A DNA stretch of 10,554 bases from an uncultured Prevotella sp. Lineage in GTDB: Bacteria; Bacteroidota; Bacteroidia; Bacteroidales; Bacteroidaceae. The notes under the pieces were generated by a model, which did not search any database, was not told where the DNA came from, and saw only the letters and a program-made list of their open reading frames with translations. Of this stretch, positions 6,288-10,554 are shown in pieces (within the stretch, counting starts at the first letter, position 1; every line of letters starts with the position of its first letter). The translations under genes were made by a program, and so were the position numbers. Location of the stretch: the NCBI GenBank assembly GCA_900550635.1, contig URSZ01000085.1:1-10554 (forward strand). Reading direction: 5' to 3'.

Positions 6288-9200
6288 GTGGATTTAAGAA
6301 GCTTTTTAGAAAAATATTCCCAAGGCAAAAGTATAAGCTTGTTGTGCGAAACTGTTAATAAGCAACACAACCAGCTAATAAGCGTTTCGGGGGTACACGG
6401 TTCTACATATGCTACTATTGCTGCCGCACTTTACGAAAAGAAGAGTGCTCCGTCGTTTATTATGTGCATATTGAACGATGAAGATGAAGCCGGCTATTTT
6501 TATCAGGATTTAAAAGCTCTGTTAAAAAACAGCAGCGATGTAATGTTTTATCCCTCAAGCTATCGGTTGCGGGGAGGTAAATATATAAAGGATGAGGAGA
6601 ACGGAATACTTCGTACCGAAGCTTTGGGCAAAATAATAGCAGGCAACGAACCCTTTTTATTAGTAAGTTATCCGGAAGCTGTTGCTGAAAAAGTATCTGA
6701 TAAAAAGAAACTTGCAGGAAATTATGAGAAAATATCTGCAGGTGACGCAATAGATATTTCAGAACTTGAAAAAAAATTATTAGGGTGGGGGTTCCGTAAC
6801 GTTGATTACGTGTATCAACCTGGTGAGTTTGCAATAAGAGGTAGCATTGTAGATGTTTTTTCTTTTTCTTCAAACAATCCTTTCAGGCTTGACTTCTTTG
6901 GTGATGAAATAAGCAGCATACGTTCTTTTGACATACGTACACAATTGAGTATTGACAAGCAAGAAAACATAATACTTGCGCCGCAAACAAAAACAGATGT
7001 AACAAACAGCATACAAGTATCGCAATTACTTCCCGAAAACACTCTTTACATCGTAAGAAGCTTGAATTTTATAAGTGAACGGATTGATATATTCAAAGAT
7101 AAAATTTTAGATGAAAGTACTTTTATATCAGGACAAGAGTTCGACTCGGAAATAAGAAACCACAGAATTATAGAATCTGAACCCGTTAAACGTACAGAAA
7201 AACGAGAATCAATCGCTTTCAACATACACTCCCAACCATTATTCCATAAAAATTTTGATTTGGTAAAAAAAACGTTTGAGGATTATGCAAGCAAACAGTA
7301 CAAGATATTTGTAACGGCTGATAATTCCAAACAATTAGAAAGGCTCAAATCAATATTAGGAGATTTAAACTCGAGTATAACATTTACGCCCGTAGAAGGT
7401 ACTGTACACACGGGATTCGTGGATGATGACATGCGTGTTTGTCTATTCACAGACCACGAGATATTTGATCGTTACCATAGATACAATTTGCTTAATAACA
7501 GTGTGCGTAACGGTCACATGGCTCTCTCGTTAAAAGAAATAAAAGAACTGCAGGTCGGAGATTATGTCGTTCATGTAGACCACGGTGTCGGTAAATTTGC
7601 AGGCTTGGTGAACATCCGCAGCGGCAACAATATGCAGGAAATGATAAAACTTGTTTATGCAAATGACGATGTGGTACTAGTTTCGATAAGTTCCTTGCAT
7701 AAATTGAGCAAATATCGTGGAAAAGATGGTGAATCACCACATTTGAATCATTTGGGAACAGGGGCTTGGCAGAGGCTGAAAGATCGTACAAAGAAAAAAA
7801 TTAAAGATATAGCGCGTGATTTGATAAAGTTATACTCAGAACGCCAACAAAAAAAAGGATTTGCCTTTAGTGCAGATAACTATTTGCAACATGAATTGGA
7901 AGCCTCTTTCATTTACGAGGATACACCTGACCAGCTAAAAGCCACTTTGGCCGTTAAAGCTGATATGGAAAGAGAGCGCCCCATGGACCGCTTGGTTTGC
8001 GGCGATGTCGGTTTCGGAAAGACGGAGGTGGCAATACGAGCCGCCTTTAAAGCTGCATGCGACGGTAAACAGACTGCAGTTATGGTTCCTACGACACTTC
8101 TGGCTTTTCAGCATTTCCAAACATTTAGCGAAAGATTAAAGGATTTTCCCGTAAAAGTAGATTACTTATCGCGAGCACGGTCTGCCGCACAAACAAAGAT
8201 TGTCCTCAAAGAGTTGCAAGAAGGTAAGATAGATATAATTGTAGGAACTCACAAATTAGTGGGGAAAAACGTAAAGTTCAAAGACCTGGGCCTGCTTATT
8301 ATCGACGAGGAACAAAAGTTCGGTGTTGCCGTAAAAGAAAAACTTCGTCAAATGAAAGTAAATGTCGACACACTCACATTGACAGCTACGCCTATACCGC
8401 GGACATTACAATTCTCTTTTATGGGTGCACGCGACATGTCTATAATACAATCACCGCCTCCGAACCGTTATCCGATAGAAACTCAGATATGTACCTTTGA
8501 TGAAGAGATAATAGCCGAAGCCATTAATAATGAAATGAGACGCGGCGGCCAAATATTCTTTGTTTGCAATAAAATAGCGAGACTTCCAAACATAGCTGAT
8601 TTCATAAGGCGTAAAGTTCCTAATGCACGTGTTGTAATAGGACATGGGCAAATGCCTTCGGAACAATTGGAAAATATAATAGTTGACTTCATAAATTACG
8701 ATTACGACGTTTTGGTTTCTACAACAATTATAGAAAATGGGGTAGATATTCCAAACGTTAATACAATAATAATAGATAATGCTCAAAATTTCGGATTAAG
8801 CGATTTACATCAAATGCGAGGTAGGGTCGGACGCTCTAATAAAAAGGCATATTGTTACTTAATTGCGCCGCCTCTCTCTTTACTTCCAGACGATTCGCGC
8901 CGCCGCTTGGAAGCGATTGAAAATTTCAGCGACTTAGGCAGCGGAATAAACATTGCAATGCAAGACCTTGACATTAGAGGCGCCGGAAATCTCTTAGGCG
9001 CTGAGCAAAGCGGATTTATAGCAGATTTGGGGTATGATACGTATCAAAAAATCCTTAATGAAGCGGTGGTGGAATTAAAGACTCAAGAATTTACCGATTT
9101 ATATGAGGAAGAGATAAATAACAAATCCATAGATCACGGTGATTTATATGTCACCGAATGCACTATAGAGAGTGACTTGCAAATGTGTTTCCCTGAAAGC

Positions 9201-9611
9201 TATGTACCAGGATCAAGCGAACGTATATTGCTTTATCGCGAATTAGACTCGATTGACAATGATATAGAACTGGAGGCATACCGCAAACGACTCGAAGACC
9301 GTTTTGGTACACCTCCGTCGCAGGCTGAAGAATTGATGAGAGTTGTTACGTTGCGCAGGTATGGTAAAAAGCTCGGAATAGAAAAAATTTTATTGAAGTC
9401 CGGAATAATGCTGCTTTTCTTTGTTTCCGATAAAAATAGTCCTTTTTATAAGAGCGCTACTTTTTCTAAGGTAATAGACTATGCTATGCACCATATTCGT
9501 ACGTGTAAGTTGGAAGAAGTAAATTCTAAACGTAGAATGCAGATTCAAAATATAAATTCGGTTTCCAAAGCCACTGACGCCTTAAAAGAAATGCTTGTCG
9601 TGCAAAATTAA
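6288..9611 (+). CDS. mfd: transcription-repair coupling factor (Mfd)
   Basis: A 1107-residue cytosolic DNA translocase that removes RNA polymerase stalled at lesions and recruits UvrA for nucleotide excision repair. The order is that of full Mfd. An N-terminal UvrB-homology region includes the GFRNVDYVYQPGEFAIRGS segment around residues 167-187. An RNA-polymerase-interacting domain begins near 423 (VGDYVVHVDHGVGKFAG). The helicase core has Walker A GDVGFGKTE (572-580), DEEQKFG (673-679), TATPIPRT (699-706) and the motif VI segment QMRGRVGRS (842-850). A TRCF C-terminal domain follows (roughly 970-1075). Length is close to the usual ~1100-1150, and no motif is broken. The start is GTG at 6288; residues from there (MDLRSFLEKYSQGKSI) fit an Mfd N-terminus, and I see no better upstream start. 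No Shine-Dalgarno is visible. It is divergent from the OmpA-like gene across 144 bp. I found no clear terminator after it. Confidence 0.97.
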   Translation: MDLRSFLEKYSQGKSISLLCETVNKQHNQLISVSGVHGSTYATIAAALYEKKSAPSFIMCILNDEDEAGYFYQDLKALLKNSSDVMFYPSSYRLRGGKYIKDEENGILRTEALGKIIAGNEPFLLVSYPEAVAEKVSDKKKLAGNYEKISAGDAIDISELEKKLLGWGFRNVDYVYQPGEFAIRGSIVDVFSFSSNNPFRLDFFGDEISSIRSFDIRTQLSIDKQENIILAPQTKTDVTNSIQVSQLLPENTLYIVRSLNFISERIDIFKDKILDESTFISGQEFDSEIRNHRIIESEPVKRTEKRESIAFNIHSQPLFHKNFDLVKKTFEDYASKQYKIFVTADNSKQLERLKSILGDLNSSITFTPVEGTVHTGFVDDDMRVCLFTDHEIFDRYHRYNLLNNSVRNGHMALSLKEIKELQVGDYVVHVDHGVGKFAGLVNIRSGNNMQEMIKLVYANDDVVLVSISSLHKLSKYRGKDGESPHLNHLGTGAWQRLKDRTKKKIKDIARDLIKLYSERQQKKGFAFSADNYLQHELEASFIYEDTPDQLKATLAVKADMERERPMDRLVCGDVGFGKTEVAIRAAFKAACDGKQTAVMVPTTLLAFQHFQTFSERLKDFPVKVDYLSRARSAAQTKIVLKELQEGKIDIIVGTHKLVGKNVKFKDLGLLIIDEEQKFGVAVKEKLRQMKVNVDTLTLTATPIPRTLQFSFMGARDMSIIQSPPPNRYPIETQICTFDEEIIAEAINNEMRRGGQIFFVCNKIARLPNIADFIRRKVPNARVVIGHGQMPSEQLENIIVDFINYDYDVLVSTTIIENGVDIPNVNTIIIDNAQNFGLSDLHQMRGRVGRSNKKAYCYLIAPPLSLLPDDSRRRLEAIENFSDLGSGINIAMQDLDIRGAGNLLGAEQSGFIADLGYDTYQKILNEAVVELKTQEFTDLYEEEINNKSIDHGDLYVTECTIESDLQMCFPESYVPGSSERILLYRELDSIDNDIELEAYRKRLEDRFGTPPSQAEELMRVVTLRRYGKKLGIEKILLKSGIMLLFFVSDKNSPFYKSATFSKVIDYAMHHIRTCKLEEVNSKRRMQIQNINSVSKATDALKEMLVVQN

Positions 9612-9865
9612 TCTAAGCCGATAATCACACATTTCTATTTTCCGATTTTTCTGCACAATGTTATGCATGGTAGGGCAAGCACGATATTTTTGACTGATTT
9701 TTATTCGCCCGATTTTGCTATTAAACATAATACAGATTATTGCAAATCAAAGATAATAATAAGAATCGAAATAAATGTTGCAAATATGTTTGCGGACTGC
9801 ATTTCAATTGCTTTTTAATAGACTAAACCGATAAGCCTTTTCATTAGCCCGTAAGAGCAAGAAAA

Positions 9866-9928
9866 AAAATATGTCTGAGGTATTTTAAAATATGTCTGAC
9901 CTAATTCAAAATATGTCTGACATATTTT
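9866..9928. repeat. array of three tandem 21-bp palindromic repeats
   Basis: Units are 9866-9886, 9887-9907 and 9908-9928, with no spacers. All begin AAAATATGTCTGA. The right arms differ: GAGGTATTTT, then GACCTAATTC, then the perfect GACATATTTT. As in the array at 5001-5042, the first unit on the plus strand carries TGAG and the last is the perfect palindrome. The end of the middle unit, TAATTC (9902-9907), stands directly before the perfect copy in the direction of galM. Function unknown; an operator or a dispersed small repeat are both possible. Confidence 0.87.
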
Positions 9929-10027
9929 TCTGGTGCTTCCATGTTAAGTTAACTACACTGCTATTAGATGTTTTAGTGCAAACTGTAAATGTCGCTTAAG
10001 TTAGTTAGGTTTTGTCTTGCGCAACCT

Positions 10028-10045
10028 GCGAGTATAAATACTCGC
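10028..10045. promoter_or_regulatory. perfect 7-bp inverted repeat, candidate operator
   Basis: GCGAGTA and TACTCGC flank a TAAA centre. It is GC-richer than its surroundings and lies about 60 bases upstream of the galM -33 element. No T tract follows, so it is a poor terminator; a protein-binding site is more likely, by inference. Confidence 0.45.
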
Positions 10046-10056
10046 TAATCGATTCT

Positions 10057-10068
10057 ATTTAGCTAAAT
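10057..10068. promoter_or_regulatory. 12-bp perfect palindrome upstream of galM
   Basis: ATTTAGCTAAAT, with no central spacer, lies 38 bases before the galM -33 element and 11 bases after the inverted repeat at 10028-10045. It could be a regulator site, but it is AT-rich enough to occur by chance. Confidence 0.3.
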
Positions 10069-10105
10069 GTACTTCCAAAACAGCGTCGTTTTTTGATAAA
10101 AACTT

Positions 10106-10136
10106 TTTGCCAAATAAAAAATTATATTTTACTTTG
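10106..10136 (+). promoter_or_regulatory. Bacteroides-type promoter of galM
   Basis: A -33 element TTTG (10106-10109) is followed after 20 bases by TACTTTG (10130-10136), one base shorter than the consensus TAnnTTTG but followed by CA as is common. The 20-base spacing is the one expected for the main sigma factor of Bacteroidetes. It would give a leader of roughly 30 bases before the ATG at 10175, with AATAAAAAAT just upstream of the start instead of a Shine-Dalgarno. Confidence 0.6.
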
Positions 10137-10174
10137 CATATAGTGATTCACTAACCTTTTAATAAAAAATACCT

Positions 10175-10554
10175 ATGACAGAAGAACCAATACCAATTCT
10201 CAGTGGCTTAAAACCTGAAAATTTCCGCAAAACAATAAACGGCAAAGAAACGTATCTGTTTACACTTCGGAACAATGCCGACAACGAAATCTCTATCACA
10301 AATTACGGAGGTGCTATCGTATCAATTATGGTTCCGGACAAGAATGGTAATAAAGCAAATATCATTCAAGGTCATGACAACATAGATGACGTTATTAATA
10401 GCCCCGAACCGTTTTTAAGCACATTAATCGGACGTTATGGAAACCGAATAGCCAAAGGAAAGTTTATTCTTAACGACAAAGAATATTATTTGGCAGTAAA
10501 TAACGGACCAAATCACCTTCACGGCGGGCCTACTGGATTTCACGCTCGCGTTTG
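10175..10554 (+). CDS. galM: aldose 1-epimerase (mutarotase), 5' part only
   Basis: The frame is open from the ATG at 10175 to the window edge, giving 126 residues of a protein usually ~340-380 long. It interconverts alpha and beta anomers of aldoses such as galactose and glucose and feeds the Leloir pathway. Visible signs are ITNYGGAIVSIMVPDKNG (41-58), the segment GRYGNRIAKGKF (86-97) with the substrate-binding arginine R91, and NHLHGG (113-118). H116 lies 25 residues after R91, the same spacing as the catalytic Arg/His pair of known GalM enzymes. The acid/base His and Glu in the second half lie beyond the window. No signal peptide is seen at MTEEPIPILSG, so a cytosolic enzyme is expected. 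It has its own promoter and palindromic sites upstream. What follows it (in relatives often sugar transport or galactokinase genes) cannot be seen. Confidence 0.93.
   Translation, partial: MTEEPIPILSGLKPENFRKTINGKETYLFTLRNNADNEISITNYGGAIVSIMVPDKNGNKANIIQGHDNIDDVINSPEPFLSTLIGRYGNRIAKGKFILNDKEYYLAVNNGPNHLHGGPTGFHARV

Larger units (their letters stand above)
9612..10174. other. 563 bp gap without a gene
   Basis: The gap lies between mfd and galM, both on the plus strand. It holds a three-unit array of the 21-bp palindrome (9866-9928), two palindromes (10028-10045 and 10057-10068) and a promoter (10106-10136) ahead of galM. A short imperfect direct repeat, CTAAGCCGATAA (9613-9624) and CTAAACCGATAA (9823-9834), lies on the mfd side. 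I saw no convincing hairpin with a T tract after mfd, no tRNA and no credible small reading frame. The gap is strikingly AT-rich. Confidence 0.6.

Noticed and set aside
6460..6873. 137-codon minus-strand reading frame inside mfd
   Set aside because: Antisense to the UvrB-like region of mfd; composition (poly-Lys start, many Leu, Gln and His) reflects the opposite strand.
9866..9928. Possible CRISPR array
   Set aside because: The 21-bp units touch directly with no spacers, are palindromic and number only three; no cas gene is nearby.

Overview
This window looks like a piece of a Bacteroidales chromosome (Bacteroides/Prevotella relatives). Four things point there: a fused MurF-alanine racemase gene; a GSCFA-domain protein beside it; AT-rich leaders with no clear Shine-Dalgarno sequence; and promoter-like TAnnTTTG/TTTG elements in the gaps. 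I cannot name genus or species from the sequence alone. The content is mostly housekeeping. I see no phage, insertion sequence, CRISPR array, tRNA or rRNA.

Layout. (a) 1-1233, plus strand: the 3' end of an Old Yellow Enzyme-like flavin oxidoreductase, then, one base after its stop, a short-chain dehydrogenase of the retinol-dehydrogenase-like type. A strong, probably two-way, terminator closes this pair. (b) 1329-4829, minus strand: a two-gene unit, a GSCFA (SGNH-hydrolase-like) protein followed 15 bp later by the fused murF-alr gene, which makes D-alanine and adds D-Ala-D-Ala to the peptidoglycan precursor. (c) 4830-5273: a 444 bp gap holding two tandem 21-bp palindromic repeats and the terminator of the next gene. 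(d) 5274-6143, minus strand: an OmpA-family lipoprotein with a coiled-coil stalk and a peptidoglycan-binding domain. (e) 6288-9611, plus strand, divergent from (d): mfd, the transcription-repair coupling factor. (f) 9612-10174: a 563 bp gap with three more tandem copies of the 21-bp repeat, two further palindromes and a well-formed Bacteroides-type promoter. (g) 10175-10554: the 5' part of an aldose 1-epimerase gene, cut by the window edge.

Three of the central genes (murF-alr, the OmpA-like lipoprotein and possibly the GSCFA protein) relate to the cell wall and envelope; mfd serves DNA repair and galM sugar metabolism.

The least explained signal is the 21-bp repeat. It consists of two 10-base arms, AAAATATGTC and GACATATTTT, around one central base, and it is arranged head to tail with no spacer. 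It occurs only in the two long gaps. Each gap lies between co-directional genes, upstream of GSCFA/murF-alr or of galM. Read in the direction of the downstream gene, the perfect copy is preceded by the same six bases (TAATTC) at both places. That fits a shared operator or a dispersed small repeat; the sequence alone does not decide between them.
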